This document shows positions 17,401 to 26,660 of a stretch of 64,000 nucleotides of DNA, piece after piece. Every line of letters begins with the position of its first letter. Within the stretch, counting starts at the first letter, position 1. This DNA is from an uncultured Flavobacterium sp. Its GTDB lineage: Bacteria > Bacteroidota > Bacteroidia > Flavobacteriales > Flavobacteriaceae. Made by a program: the position numbers and the translations under genes. A model generated the notes under the pieces. The model searched no databases. It was not told where the DNA came from and worked only from the letters and a program-made list of their open reading frames with translations. The stretch lies in NCBI RefSeq assembly GCF_943913405.1, contig NZ_CALTYA010000001.1, forward strand, positions 186,001 through 250,000, read 5' to 3'.

Positions 17401-19973
17401 ATGTCAAACGGATTACTTTTTCCCGTTTCCAACATTCCATATTTATTCGCTTCTGGAATCTTTACACCAACATACGTTTGGAATGGCGAATAATTTGCAG
17501 TAATCACATCGGTGCTAAAATCGCCACCATTTTCATAGGCTTTTGTAATAAATGCTGCTTTCAACATTCCGGGCGCTTGCGATTGCAATCTTGGCTGGAT
17601 GCTGACATTGGCGTTTCCGTTATCATCAATTTTTCCTGAATAAATATTTACTTCTTCCGTAGAAAATTTACGTGATGGATCATCGAAAATATATTTGCTG
17701 TAATTTTTAAATTCGGTTTTTTGCTGTGTAAACTTTGCTTGCATTTCTAATTTCAAATCTTTTGCAATTGCTCCGTGAAGCCATGAAACATTGATATTTG
17801 CATTATTTTGATGGAAAGCAGAAAGCGTTTTTCCTTCGAAACCATTTTTGATTCGAAGGCGATTTGGCTTGATGGTTTCAATTTTAATCGATTTGTAAAA
17901 ACGTGCGCCTCCGACAGAAATAACTGCTTCATAATTTCCCGTAGGTGAATTTTGCTGTGTATTGAAAGCAAATCGGTAATGATTTAAAGCTGAATATTGC
18001 TGTACTTTTTGATAAACAACTTTGCCATTTGGGTCTGTCAATTTTAATTTTATCGGATGCGTGTTTGGCAAACGGCTCGATTTATCATTTAAAAGGAATG
18101 ACAAATAAATTGTATCGCCTGGACGCCAAACGCCTCTTTCTCCATAAATAAATCCTTTCAAGCCTTTCTGCATTTTTTCTCCGTCGACATTAAAACTGCT
18201 GACAGACTGCGAATTCCCATCATCTAATTTGACGTAAGTCGTGTTGTTATCTTTTTTAATTACTGCGAAAAACGCTTTTTTATCCAAAGAAAAAGTCGCA
18301 GTTCCATCACTGTCTGTTGTGGCAGAAGTCAGTTTTTGCTTTTGGAAATTATACAAATCAATCGTTGCTCCAGAAACTGGTTCAGTCGTTACAATATTAT
18401 TTACGGCAAAGAAATAAGAATTATTTTCACCGCGTTTTGCAATCACGCCAAGGTCAGTTGCCAAGATATTTGTTGCAATTTTTTTATTGGAATAATACGA
18501 TTTATCACATGGATTTTCTCTTTCGTTCCAGTTGTAATCATAGTCGTAATAGTCATAATCATACGAGTCATATTCTGAGAAATCTTCAGCCTCTTCCGGC
18601 TCTTCAGCTTCTGGTTCTTCTTCCGCGGAAGCGTCACATTTGTAAAGCGAATAGGCTTTTTTAATTGTAAATTCTACTCTATAAATCGCACCTTGCTCTG
18701 GTTTTATCAATGTCGATAAATCTAAAGAATAAGTATTCCATTTTTTATAATTTGTCAATTTATTCGTAGTCAGTTCCAATGTTTTTTTCGCTATCGGAAG
18801 CGCTACTTTTCGCAAATCATAATTGCTATTCAGCTGATTATCTTGCAAAAATTGAAGCACGTTATTTTCAAAGATTCGGTACACTTTTACGTCTACTTTA
18901 CTCAAATTTGCGGCTTCAAAATTGACTTTTAAATTATAAGAGCTTGGCAAAATCGTACCGCTTTTCACAAAACGAACTTCAGGTTTTATCTGCTCAAAAG
19001 TGATTTTTGCGGCGTAGCCTTTTTTCATTTTAAATCCGTCAGTATTTTCAATTCCTTGAAAAACTTCCAGCAATAAATTTCCATCCAAAGCGACATCTGA
19101 AAATACTTTCAAGACATTTCCGTCGACAGCATATCTCAAATTATTGGCCGTTTCAAGCGCTACTAATCCATTGAAATTTTGGTCTTTTTTTACAGGATCA
19201 GAGAAATTTATGTGAACCGATTGGTTATTTTCATCGCCAATTTTTACATCTACAATTTTAAAATTATCCTTTCCTGGAATTTGGAATTCCTTTTCGCCTT
19301 TTTTATCGATATCGGCATCGCTTCCATCCCATTTTATCACGATTACACCGTCTTCGTTTCCTCTTTGAATTTTGTCTACCACAAAAGTAAACTCACTAGC
19401 AGAACTGGAAGTTTCATTAAATTTTATTGGCAATGGATTTCCGTTTTGTTCTGCAGAAACTAATTTTTTAGCGGTAGCCAAATCCATGTTGTCAGCCGTT
19501 TTCAAAAGCACATTCAAAAACTGCGTATTTTTGTTGTATGACTGCAGATCTTGTGTTTCTACGACAAAATCTTGGGCGATAGTTTTTACTGTAAACTTAA
19601 AATCTGACAATTCTTTTGGAACATCAATCAACTTGTCAAGATGCAAAGTTACTTGATATTGCTCATCTTGTTTCAACTTTTTCTTTGGCTGAAAAGCCAA
19701 AATATTGTTAGGCAGAATCACGACTTTTCCATCCACGCTTGGCGAAATATCAAAGATATCACTGTCCAATTCTTGATTGGGTTGCCATTCGGTTTTTGAA
19801 AAAGCAAGTCCGACTTGAATCGGAGCATTTGCCGAGATCATTCCTGATGAAAAACTAGTTACATAATCTCGATATTGAGAAAAATCAGAATCGAAATCTT
19901 CAGGCGAAGACTTTTTACAGGCGTTTAAGAAAAAAAACACTGAAAGCAACAGTAGAATTTTTTGAATTTTCAT
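14478..19973 (-). CDS. Alpha-2-macroglobulin family lipoprotein with thioester motif
   Basis: I chose the ATG at 19973 because it starts a lipoprotein signal (lipobox Cys19 in FFFLNACKK). The protein is 1831 residues with MG1/MG2-type beta domains, an exposed bait-like region and a terpenoid-cylase-like thioester domain. HGCLEQTTS contains the CxEQ thioester (Cys ~1388, bases 15801-15812). Bacterial A2Ms trap proteases that reach the periplasm and pair with PbpC, encoded just downstream. An unusual acidic, Tyr/Asp-rich insertion flanked by two cysteines lies around bases 18512-18640. Assignment is firm; protease trapping is the family model. Confidence 0.95.
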   Translation of the reverse strand: MKIQKILLLLSVFFFLNACKKSSPEDFDSDFSQYRDYVTSFSSGMISANAPIQVGLAFSKTEWQPNQELDSDIFDISPSVDGKVVILPNNILAFQPKKKLKQDEQYQVTLHLDKLIDVPKELSDFKFTVKTIAQDFVVETQDLQSYNKNTQFLNVLLKTADNMDLATAKKLVSAEQNGNPLPIKFNETSSSASEFTFVVDKIQRGNEDGVIVIKWDGSDADIDKKGEKEFQIPGKDNFKIVDVKIGDENNQSVHINFSDPVKKDQNFNGLVALETANNLRYAVDGNVLKVFSDVALDGNLLLEVFQGIENTDGFKMKKGYAAKITFEQIKPEVRFVKSGTILPSSYNLKVNFEAANLSKVDVKVYRIFENNVLQFLQDNQLNSNYDLRKVALPIAKKTLELTTNKLTNYKKWNTYSLDLSTLIKPEQGAIYRVEFTIKKAYSLYKCDASAEEEPEAEEPEEAEDFSEYDSYDYDYYDYDYNWNERENPCDKSYYSNKKIATNILATDLGVIAKRGENNSYFFAVNNIVTTEPVSGATIDLYNFQKQKLTSATTDSDGTATFSLDKKAFFAVIKKDNNTTYVKLDDGNSQSVSSFNVDGEKMQKGLKGFIYGERGVWRPGDTIYLSFLLNDKSSRLPNTHPIKLKLTDPNGKVVYQKVQQYSALNHYRFAFNTQQNSPTGNYEAVISVGGARFYKSIKIETIKPNRLRIKNGFEGKTLSAFHQNNANINVSWLHGAIAKDLKLEMQAKFTQQKTEFKNYSKYIFDDPSRKFSTEEVNIYSGKIDDNGNANVSIQPRLQSQAPGMLKAAFITKAYENGGDFSTDVITANYSPFQTYVGVKIPEANKYGMLETGKSNPFDIITVDENGRPKAVRNLEVRVYKVDWRWWWDASDDLSNYSSSTTTTPFYSQTLNTDASGKARFQFKADEDEWGRYLVRVTDPNGGHSAGQTVMIDWPSWSGKTRNATGEEAKMLVFSTNKEKYNVGEKAIISFPSSEGSRALISLENGSQVVQTLWAKTKNGETQVEIPITEKMAPNVYIHITLLQPHASTKNDSPIRLYGIIPIEVVDKNTVLEPQILMPEVLKPEQKSTIKVSEKNGKAMTYTIAIVDEGLLDLTRFKTPNAWNSFYAREALGVKTWDIYDDVIGAYGGKVNQIFSIGGDEDLGGGQAKKANRFKPVVIYLGPFSLAKGQTKAHTITIPKYVGSVRTMVIAGNAETSAYGSVEKATPVRNPLMILASLPRKVSPGEKVTLPVTVFAMEKHVKNVSLQLKTNNGFRIIGSSKQAMSFANPDEKIAYFDLEVGQLTGIGKVTVVATSGKEKASFDVELDIMNPNPVTQDYKELILEPNSSGTIDWNAFGVAGTNKAKLEVSAFPSMDFNKRLDYLIQYPHGCLEQTTSSVFPQLYLADIADIDANRKAKIQKNVTAGIQKLAQFQVANGGFAYWQGQQNPDDWSTSYVGHFLIEAERKGYALPGNVKKQWISYQSKMAKQWRYYEAYHNDFPQAYRLYTLALAGSPDLSSMNRLRETSGISNETKLRLAATYALAGQKNVGLALLNQSTIDEDQQYGYYYYYGSSERNRAMALETLLLLGRKGEAFTMANKLAKNMSSNQWMSTQTTAYCLYSMSKFALQNGTKGIDVTFTSKGKSEAIKTAKTFADRTLQVSNNGNSVTIKNNKNTTLYVKVISSGILPIGQEQTEQRGLATDIVFRDRKGNVINVGSLSQGTEFVAEVTVANMKGETVENVALTQIIPSGWEIVNTRFTDYGNFAENKVDYTDILDDRTNFYFTLKSNETKTFKILLNASYLGKYYLPGVQCEAMYDNSYFARTQGQWVNVVK

Positions 19974-20165
19974 AAAAAGGTTGATTAAAATTGAACGTGA
20001 TTTTTGTTCCAAGAGAAAGTCTGCAGAAAATTTCTAGTTTATTTTGCTACGCGACTTTTGACCATAACTAAATATGATCATTCTTTATTGTACTAAATAT
20101 AAGATTAATTTTTGAGATTTTTAGTAGGAAATTTTACGAAAATAATTTCGCCCGCAAATACTGGA

Positions 20166-20609
20166 TTATTTTCTTTTTTCAAGGAAAAATCGTTTCATCA
20201 AATTGGAAGCTTCCTCTTCTAAAACTCCAAATTCCACAACGGTTTTTGGATGCAATTTTGTTCCCATTGCCATAAAACCTCTTTGTTCGTCTCTTGCTCC
20301 AAAGACGATTTTTGAAATCTGGCTCCAATATAAAGCGCCGGCGCACATTTGGCAAGGCTCTAAAGTGACGTATAAAGTACAGTTTTTTAGATATTTCCCG
20401 CCTAAGAAATTTGCAGCGGCCGTAATGGACTGCATTTCTGCGTGAGCCGTGACGTCGTTCAGCATTTCGGTTAAATTATGGCTTCTGGCAATTACCCGAT
20501 TTTCAACGACAATTATAGCTCCAACAGGAATTTCGCCCTTATCAAAAGCAAATTTGGCTTCCTGCAAAGCTTTCTTCATGAAATATTCGTCTGTGAAAAT
20601 GTTTTCCAT
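20166..20609 (-). CDS. tadA: tRNA-specific adenosine deaminase (nucleoside deaminase)
   Basis: The 147-residue CDA-fold protein has the zinc/catalytic motif HAE at residues 56-58 and PCQMC at 85-89, as in TadA. Residues MKKALQEAKFAFDKGEIPVGAI are typical of the N-terminus. TadA makes inosine at the wobble base of tRNA-Arg(ACG). Guanine deaminases of similar length cannot be completely excluded. A small C-terminal LMKRFFLEKRK fits the TadA tail. Confidence 0.9.
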   Translation of the reverse strand: MENIFTDEYFMKKALQEAKFAFDKGEIPVGAIIVVENRVIARSHNLTEMLNDVTAHAEMQSITAAANFLGGKYLKNCTLYVTLEPCQMCAGALYWSQISKIVFGARDEQRGFMAMGTKLHPKTVVEFGVLEEEASNLMKRFFLEKRK

Positions 20610-20668
20610 AGACCAAAAATACGTTTTTGAAACAATTTAGCATTATCTTTAAATCCGAAATTTCAACG

Positions 20669-21205
20669 ATGAATCAAAAGTATAAAATCTCAATTCCTGA
20701 ACCTTGCCATGAAAATTGGGAAGAAATGTTGCCAACTGAAAATGGCCGTTTTTGCCAAAGCTGTACAAAAAACGTAATTGATTTTACCAGAATGTCTCCA
20801 ATCAGCATTCAAGAATATTTCATCGCAAATTCAAAAAAAGAAGTTTGTGGAAGGTTTCGAAATGAGCAATTAAAAACTCTACACATCCAAATTCCAAATG
20901 AAATTTTTTATTCAGAATTGAGTTTTCATAAAATTTTTCTTCTCGCCCTTTTATTAACTATGGGAACAACGCTTTTTAGCTGTTCTGGAAATAACGGAGA
21001 AAAACAAAAGATTGAAAGTGTGAAAATTGTAGCTGACAAAGATACAATTTCAGAAAAAATAGATACCGTTTGTGAGAAGAAACAGATTCCAGAAAGAAAA
21101 ATAAGAGTTGTAGAAAAATATGAAGAGATAGTACTTTCAACTACTGGAGAAGTCGCTTTAGAACCATATAAACCAAAAGTTCTTGATTCAATCAATAAAG
21201 AATAG
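20669..21205 (+). CDS. Single-pass membrane protein with Cys-rich N-terminal domain, function unknown
   Basis: The ATG at 20669 gives 178 residues. The N-terminal ~75 residues match a widespread flavobacterial module: ISIPEPCHENWEEM, GRFCQSCTKNVIDFT, then CGRF, four cysteines that may bind a metal. A hydrophobic segment FLLALLLTMGTTLFSCSG (residues ~93-110) follows. The C-terminal ~65 residues are charged and contain VALEPYKP. Related proteins often continue into a TonB or carboxypeptidase-like domain, which is missing here. Function unknown. Confidence 0.7.
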   Translation: MNQKYKISIPEPCHENWEEMLPTENGRFCQSCTKNVIDFTRMSPISIQEYFIANSKKEVCGRFRNEQLKTLHIQIPNEIFYSELSFHKIFLLALLLTMGTTLFSCSGNNGEKQKIESVKIVADKDTISEKIDTVCEKKQIPERKIRVVEKYEEIVLSTTGEVALEPYKPKVLDSINKE

Positions 21206-21252
21206 TCCAAAATACTTCAATAAAATGTAAATTTGCTCTAATACCGTTTACC

Positions 21253-23022
21253 ATGAGCAACAACATTCTTCAAAATATAAATTCTCCGAAAGATTTACGT
21301 AAAATTCCTGAAAAAGATTTGCCTCAGCTTGCTAGAGAATTGCGCGATTTCATTATCGATATTGTTTCTGTAAAAGAAGGGCATCTTGGCGCCAGCCTTG
21401 GTGTTATTGAACTGACAATTGCCTTGCATTATGTTTTTAATACGCCAGAAGATTTGCTTGTTTGGGATGTGGGCCATCAAGCTTACGGACATAAAATCTT
21501 GACTGGAAGAAAGGATAATTTTGACACCAACCGCCAATTGGGAGGAATTTCTGGTTTTCCAAAAAGAAGCGAAAGCGAGTATGATACTTTTGGCGTAGGC
21601 CATTCTTCCACGGCAATTTCTGCGGCTTTGGGAATGGCAATTGCATCTAATTTGAATGGCGATTTTGACAAAAATCATATTGCTGTTGTAGGCGACGCTT
21701 CGATTGCTTCAGGAATGGCTTTTGAAGGCTTGAACCACGCAGGCGTTACTGATGCGAATTTATTAGTGATTTTAAACGATAACGCTATCGGGATTGATCC
21801 GAGTGTTGGCGCTTTGAAAAATTATTTGACTTCGGTAAAAGAAGGGAAAAATCCGCGCCAAAACAATATGATCAAATCTTTGAATTTTGATTATTCTGGA
21901 CCAATTGACGGACACGATATTTTTGCTGTAATCAGAGAATTAGAACGTTTAAAAAAGACAAAAGGCCCTAAATTTTTACATATAATTACGACTAAAGGTA
22001 AAGGTTTAGAACAAGCCGAAAAAGACCAGGTAAAATATCACGCTCCAGGAAAATTTGATAAACTGACTGGAGAAATCATAGCAAAATCAGAAGAAAACCT
22101 TCCTCCGAAATTTCAAGATGTTTTTGGCCTGACGCTTTTGGAATTGGCCGAAAAAAATGAAAAGATTGTTGGAATCACGCCCGCAATGCCATCCGGAAGT
22201 TCGTTAAAATTTATGATGGATGCTTTTCCAAAACGTGCTTTTGACGTTGGAATTGCTGAACAGCACGCCGTAACTTTATCTGCCGGAATGGCGACTCAAG
22301 GAATGATTGTGTATTGCAATATTTATTCTACATTTTTGCAAAGAGCTTATGATCAAGTGATTCACGATGTGGCTTTACAGAATCTTCCCGTAATTTTTTG
22401 CTTGGACAGAGCAGGTTTGGTCGGTGAAGACGGCGCAACACATCACGGCGTTTTCGATTTGGCATATTTGCGATGCATTCCGAATATGATAATTTATTCG
22501 CCGAGGAATGAAATTGATTTGCGAAATATTTTATATACGGCACAATTAGGCTTAAACCATCCGATTGCGATTCGTTATCCGAGAGGTCGCGGCAAGATTG
22601 TAGATTGGAAAAAATATTTCGGAAAAATTGAAATCGGCAAGGGAAAATTACTGAAAGAAGGAAACAAAATTGCAATACTTTCAAACGGTTTTATCGGCTA
22701 TAATGTCACTGAGGCTTTAGCAGGAATTTCCAATAAAAATGACTTCGCTCATTATGATTTTTCTTTTGTAAAACCTTTGGATGAAAGCCTTCTTCATGAA
22801 ATATTTCGAAAATATGAAAGCATCATTACTTTAGAAAATGGCACAATAAAAGGCGGATTTGGCAGTTCTATTTTAGAGTTCGCTTCTAGTAACAATTATC
22901 AAGTTCCGATAAAAATACTCGGAATTCCTGATGAATTTATAGAACATGGAACTATTGAAGAATTGCAGAATTATAGCAAAATTGATGTAAAAAGTTTGAA
23001 AATAATTTTCGAAAGCTACTGA
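21253..23022 (+). CDS. dxs: 1-deoxy-D-xylulose-5-phosphate synthase
   Basis: The 589-residue transketolase-like enzyme condenses pyruvate and glyceraldehyde-3-phosphate in the first step of the MEP isoprenoid pathway. GHQAYGHKILTGR marks the N-terminal active site. GDASIASGMAFEGLNHAG replaces the usual GDGAMTAG form, and the ThDP-binding ILNDNAIGIDPSVGA follows. The transketolase centre (AEQHAVTLSAGMA) and the C-terminal domain are complete. The protein is slightly shorter than E. coli Dxs (620). A short gap separates it from the next gene. Confidence 0.95.
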   Translation: MSNNILQNINSPKDLRKIPEKDLPQLARELRDFIIDIVSVKEGHLGASLGVIELTIALHYVFNTPEDLLVWDVGHQAYGHKILTGRKDNFDTNRQLGGISGFPKRSESEYDTFGVGHSSTAISAALGMAIASNLNGDFDKNHIAVVGDASIASGMAFEGLNHAGVTDANLLVILNDNAIGIDPSVGALKNYLTSVKEGKNPRQNNMIKSLNFDYSGPIDGHDIFAVIRELERLKKTKGPKFLHIITTKGKGLEQAEKDQVKYHAPGKFDKLTGEIIAKSEENLPPKFQDVFGLTLLELAEKNEKIVGITPAMPSGSSLKFMMDAFPKRAFDVGIAEQHAVTLSAGMATQGMIVYCNIYSTFLQRAYDQVIHDVALQNLPVIFCLDRAGLVGEDGATHHGVFDLAYLRCIPNMIIYSPRNEIDLRNILYTAQLGLNHPIAIRYPRGRGKIVDWKKYFGKIEIGKGKLLKEGNKIAILSNGFIGYNVTEALAGISNKNDFAHYDFSFVKPLDESLLHEIFRKYESIITLENGTIKGGFGSSILEFASSNNYQVPIKILGIPDEFIEHGTIEELQNYSKIDVKSLKIIFESY

Positions 23023-23064
23023 AATTGCTGACTTTTGCAAATCCTAAAATCTAAAACGCTTGCT

Positions 23065-24036
23065 ATGAGGTTACTTTCTTTAACTTTCGGGTTATTGCTA
23101 TTATTTTCAACGACAACTTTTGCACAATCTGTAGATACAATTCAGGCGCCAAAGCTTGATTCTATTGTACTTAAGGAAGTTTCTCATTGGGAAAAGAAAA
23201 ACGTAGTTGGCTTTGATTTGAACGAAATTGCTTTCGTAAACTGGAGTGCCGGCGGAAACAGCGCCATTTCTGGACTGATCAAAGGTACTTTTTCCAGAAA
23301 ATATGAAAATGGCAACTTGAAATGGCTGAATGAATTGATAGTTCGCTATGGCATCAGCAAGCAGGACGGTGTAGAATTAAGAAAAACTGACGACGCTGTG
23401 CAGATAAATTCGACTTTCGGTTATAGAAAGGACACAACTTCTAATTGGTTCCACACCGCTAAATTTAATTTCAACACGCAGTTTACCAGCGGTTATGCTT
23501 ACCCAAATACATCTTTGGCAATTTCAAAACCTTTTGCACCGGCGTATACTTTTCTTGGTATTGGTGCGGAATTTAACAATAAGAAGAAGAATTTACAGCT
23601 CTATATTTCACCTGTAACAATGAAAAACACACTGGTTTTGGAGCAAAGATTAGCCAATCAAGGAGCTTTTGGGGTTGACAAGGCAATTTATGACCCGGTA
23701 ACTGGAGAGTTGATTCGTGAAGGAAAAAATTCTCGAACAGAACTTGGTTTTCTCTTCACAAGCAACTATAAAACTCAGATATTCAGCAATATAAACCTAG
23801 AAAACAAACTAAATTTATATAGCGATTATATCAATAATTTTGGAAATATTGACGTCGATTGGCAATTGCAATTGGATTTTATCGTAAACAAATATGTTCG
23901 TGCCAACATCAACACGCACTTGATTTATGACGACGACATCAAAGCTAAAGAAGAAGTTGATGGCGTTCAAGTTACTCTCGGGCCAAAAATACAATTGAAG
24001 CAAATGCTTGGCGTTGGATTGATTTATAGTTTTTAA
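23065..24036 (+). CDS. DUF3078 outer-membrane protein
   Basis: The ATG at 23065 starts a signal peptide (MRLLSLTFGLLLLFSTTTFA). The 323-residue mature region is beta-rich with aromatic-alternating strands and ends in Phe (GVGLIYSF), as expected of an outer-membrane barrel. The block FVNWSAGGNSAISGLIKG is diagnostic of DUF3078 (function unknown, Bacteroidota). It lies 42 bases after dxs and converges with dgt with one base between the stops. Confidence 0.88.
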   Translation: MRLLSLTFGLLLLFSTTTFAQSVDTIQAPKLDSIVLKEVSHWEKKNVVGFDLNEIAFVNWSAGGNSAISGLIKGTFSRKYENGNLKWLNELIVRYGISKQDGVELRKTDDAVQINSTFGYRKDTTSNWFHTAKFNFNTQFTSGYAYPNTSLAISKPFAPAYTFLGIGAEFNNKKKNLQLYISPVTMKNTLVLEQRLANQGAFGVDKAIYDPVTGELIREGKNSRTELGFLFTSNYKTQIFSNINLENKLNLYSDYINNFGNIDVDWQLQLDFIVNKYVRANINTHLIYDDDIKAKEEVDGVQVTLGPKIQLKQMLGVGLIYSF

Positions 24037-24037
24037 G

Positions 24038-25387
24038 CTATAATTTCTTTCTTCCGTTTATCGTGTTGAACAATTCTAAAGCGTTTCCGTCGGTTAAAAG
24101 CGAGACGTAATGGCAAATGTGAAGCAATCTGTGATACAAACTTTCCTTTTCATTTAAGAACTTTTCCGGAAGCATTTTTAGCAACAAATTGTCATAATTA
24201 GAAGCTTCTCCAAGAAATTTATTATTGAAGGCCGTGATGAATTTATCTAATAAGGTTTGGATGATTTGATAACCAACAACCTCTTTTTCAACAACTTCCC
24301 TACTTTGATAAATATTTTTTACGCTCAAAGCAATGATGTCGTTCATCTGCGCCGTGTATTTGCTTTTTTCGGTCAATGCGTAAGGAAATTTTCCTTGTAA
24401 AATCAGCTCTTCATTTTCCACAAAAACTTTTACGGCGTCGTTAATCAAGCTTCCTATTGCAAGCGCTCTCAAGTAACTTATTCGGTCTTCTTTTGTAGTA
24501 AGGGCATTGAATTTTGGCGTATCAATGCTGTCTTTTACTAATTTGATCAAATATTCCAAAGCAAAATCTTCTGAAACTAGACCGAGATTTATTCCGTCTT
24601 CAAAATCAATTATTGTGTAGCAAATATCATCGGCCGCTTCAACCAAATAAGCTAGCGGATGTCTTTCAAAACCAATATCATTTCCTGTTTTATTCGGAAT
24701 CATTCCTAATTCTTTCGCCACATCTTCAAAGAATTCTTTATCAGTTTGAAAAAAACCATATTTTTTATCGGCAATATTCTTCGTAGGTTTTTTAGGAAGC
24801 GATTCCTTAGGATATTTCATGAACGCACCTAAAGTTGCATAAGAAAGTCGCAAACCGCCTTCAATTCCTGGACGAGTTGCTGTCAAAAGTGAGAAACCAT
24901 TTGCATTTCCTTCAAAATCAATTAAATCTTGCCATTCTTTTTCAGTAAGCTGGTCTTTGAATTGTTTTCCGTTTCCAATTTTGAAATATTCTCCAATTGC
25001 TTTTTCTCCAGAATGTCCAAATGGCGGATTTCCAATGTCATGGGCCAAAGAAGCCGCAGCCACAATTGCTCCGAAATCATTGGGCTGATAACCGTGAACT
25101 TCCTTTAAATGCGGGTATTTTTCAATAATTTTTTTTCCAACCAATCTTCCAATCGAGCGTCCAACAACTGAAACTTCCAAACTGTGCGTCAATCTCGTGT
25201 GCACGAAATCAGTTTTTGAAAGCGGAATCACTTGCGTTTTATCCTGAAGACTTCTAAACGGCGCAGAAAATATAATTCGGTCATAATCTACTTCAAAACC
25301 AAGTCGCGTATCGTCTTGTTCTTTTCGCAGTCTTTTGCCTTTGTCGCCTTGTCTTTTTAAGGATAAAAGTTGTTCCCAGTTCATCAT
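24038..25387 (-). CDS. dgt: Deoxyguanosinetriphosphate triphosphohydrolase (dNTPase)
   Basis: The 449-residue HD-domain enzyme has RLTHSLEVSVVGR with the first His, then SLAHDIGNPPFGHSGE with the HD pair, followed by a conserved C-terminal region. It hydrolyses dNTPs to deoxynucleosides and triphosphate and so limits the dNTP pool. The length agrees with the type-2 dGTPase family. It is downstream of the RDD gene by 33 bases in the same direction. Confidence 0.93.
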   Translation of the reverse strand: MMNWEQLLSLKRQGDKGKRLRKEQDDTRLGFEVDYDRIIFSAPFRSLQDKTQVIPLSKTDFVHTRLTHSLEVSVVGRSIGRLVGKKIIEKYPHLKEVHGYQPNDFGAIVAAASLAHDIGNPPFGHSGEKAIGEYFKIGNGKQFKDQLTEKEWQDLIDFEGNANGFSLLTATRPGIEGGLRLSYATLGAFMKYPKESLPKKPTKNIADKKYGFFQTDKEFFEDVAKELGMIPNKTGNDIGFERHPLAYLVEAADDICYTIIDFEDGINLGLVSEDFALEYLIKLVKDSIDTPKFNALTTKEDRISYLRALAIGSLINDAVKVFVENEELILQGKFPYALTEKSKYTAQMNDIIALSVKNIYQSREVVEKEVVGYQIIQTLLDKFITAFNNKFLGEASNYDNLLLKMLPEKFLNEKESLYHRLLHICHYVSLLTDGNALELFNTINGRKKL

Positions 25388-25420
25388 TGGAATTATGATT
25401 TAATATTTTTGATTTAGGAT

Positions 25421-25933
25421 TTATTCTTCTATAGAATTACTCTTATTTTGAGCATTAAATACTCTTTTTCTTTCTTCGAAAAGCCGTCTTTTCACAACAT
25501 ACGTTTTTGAAATACTGTCATGCCAGCCTTTTCCAGGAACTCCTAAAAAAGACAAAATTTCAAACGGAATCAGCCTGCAGAGTGATCGAACAAGAATTTC
25601 ATTCGTTTGCGGTTTGTATCCATTTCTGTCAACAACAATTGTATCTGTAATTAATTTTCCAATTGTTACAGAGAAAAATATTTCAAATACATTATAATAA
25701 ACCAACACAATTACTGATGCAAATGCATATTTCACGACCTGATTTAAGGATTCGACTTTAGCAATAATAGTCTTGTCACCATTTGAAATAGAAATCATCA
25801 CAATTATCATAAAGACGCCAAACATGATTAAAATCTGGCAAATATAATCTATCAGATAATTTGCAAAACGCTGTCCATGCGAAGCGAAAAGATCATCATC
25901 TAATTCAAATTCCCTTGAATTTGTGTTATTCAT
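25421..25933 (-). CDS. RDD family membrane protein
   Basis: The 170-residue protein has three to four hydrophobic segments, with the RDD-type start GQRFANYLIDYICQ and the later block GKLITDTIVVDRNGYKP. Conserved Arg/Asp residues of the family are partly kept. The family function is unclear (transport or stress has been proposed). Four bases separate it from the small gene upstream, so the three genes to dgt form a probable operon. Confidence 0.85.
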   Translation of the reverse strand: MNNTNSREFELDDDLFASHGQRFANYLIDYICQILIMFGVFMIIVMISISNGDKTIIAKVESLNQVVKYAFASVIVLVYYNVFEIFFSVTIGKLITDTIVVDRNGYKPQTNEILVRSLCRLIPFEILSFLGVPGKGWHDSISKTYVVKRRLFEERKRVFNAQNKSNSIEE

Positions 25934-25937
25934 AAAG

Positions 25938-26165
25938 CTACTCCTTTAAATTCGAAAGAAAGAAAAGTTTCGATTTTTTTGGATATTTTTCATAGGTTTT
26001 ATCACTCGGATTTTCAATTACGGTTTTGATATTTACTTCGTCCCCAAGCTTGAAACTCGCCTCTGTATATTGATAATCTAACAAATATGGTCCGCAGAAA
26101 TAATTTCCGTTTTCATCTTTTTCAATAATTCCTGTGTAAACTCCTTTTTGATTTTCTTTTGCCAT
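25938..26165 (-). CDS. Small hypothetical protein, 75 aa
   Basis: The ATG at 26165 gives a soluble 75-residue protein (MAKENQKGVYTGIIEKDENG) with a beta-rich, charged composition and no signal peptide. A longer open frame starts further upstream, but its extra codons have no protein character. It is probably cotranscribed with the RDD gene. I do not recognise the family. Confidence 0.6.
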   Translation of the reverse strand: MAKENQKGVYTGIIEKDENGNYFCGPYLLDYQYTEASFKLGDEVNIKTVIENPSDKTYEKYPKKSKLFFLSNLKE

Positions 26166-26660
26166 TTTTAATTTTCTTTTAGGCATCAAATGTACGGAGA
26201 AATGTGAAGTTTGGGAAGCAGAAAGAATGATTAAAATTGACATAATATACTTAAAAGACATATCATAGCACAATTGGTTTTCGTTTTGGAAAATTCTGCG
26301 ATCCGGAACAGATAATTTCATGAATGTATTTCATGTATTCAGAGATCTCGTTGATTATATTTTCTAACAAATCAAGATCTCTATCAATTTGTCTTTTGGA
26401 GAGAGTTTCGTGTTTTCAAACTAGTCTACTTAGCACCTTGCTCACATACAAAAAACGAATATTAGCTGATAGTCGACGTTTATACTTAAAAAATCAACGT
26501 TTGCTAATTGGCTGAAATTTTTTTGTTTTTTTTCCTAACTTTCCATCGAAAATGCTTGGTGTAATTACTTTTTACAGAAGCTACACCCAGATTTTACAGA
26601 TATTTAATCACTTAAACTATTAACGATTTCTAACTTTATTTCAGAAATAAAAACAGCGAC
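26166..26660. other. 495-bp gene-less region between divergent genes
   Basis: Contains an interrupted hairpin around 26341-26382 (AGAGATC and TTGATT arms pairing with AATCAA and GATCTCT) and a smaller GGTGTA/TACACC inverted repeat near 26559-26589. The latter lies about 90 bases before the RCC1 gene start and could be regulatory. No ORF or RNA gene was convincing. Confidence 0.5.
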
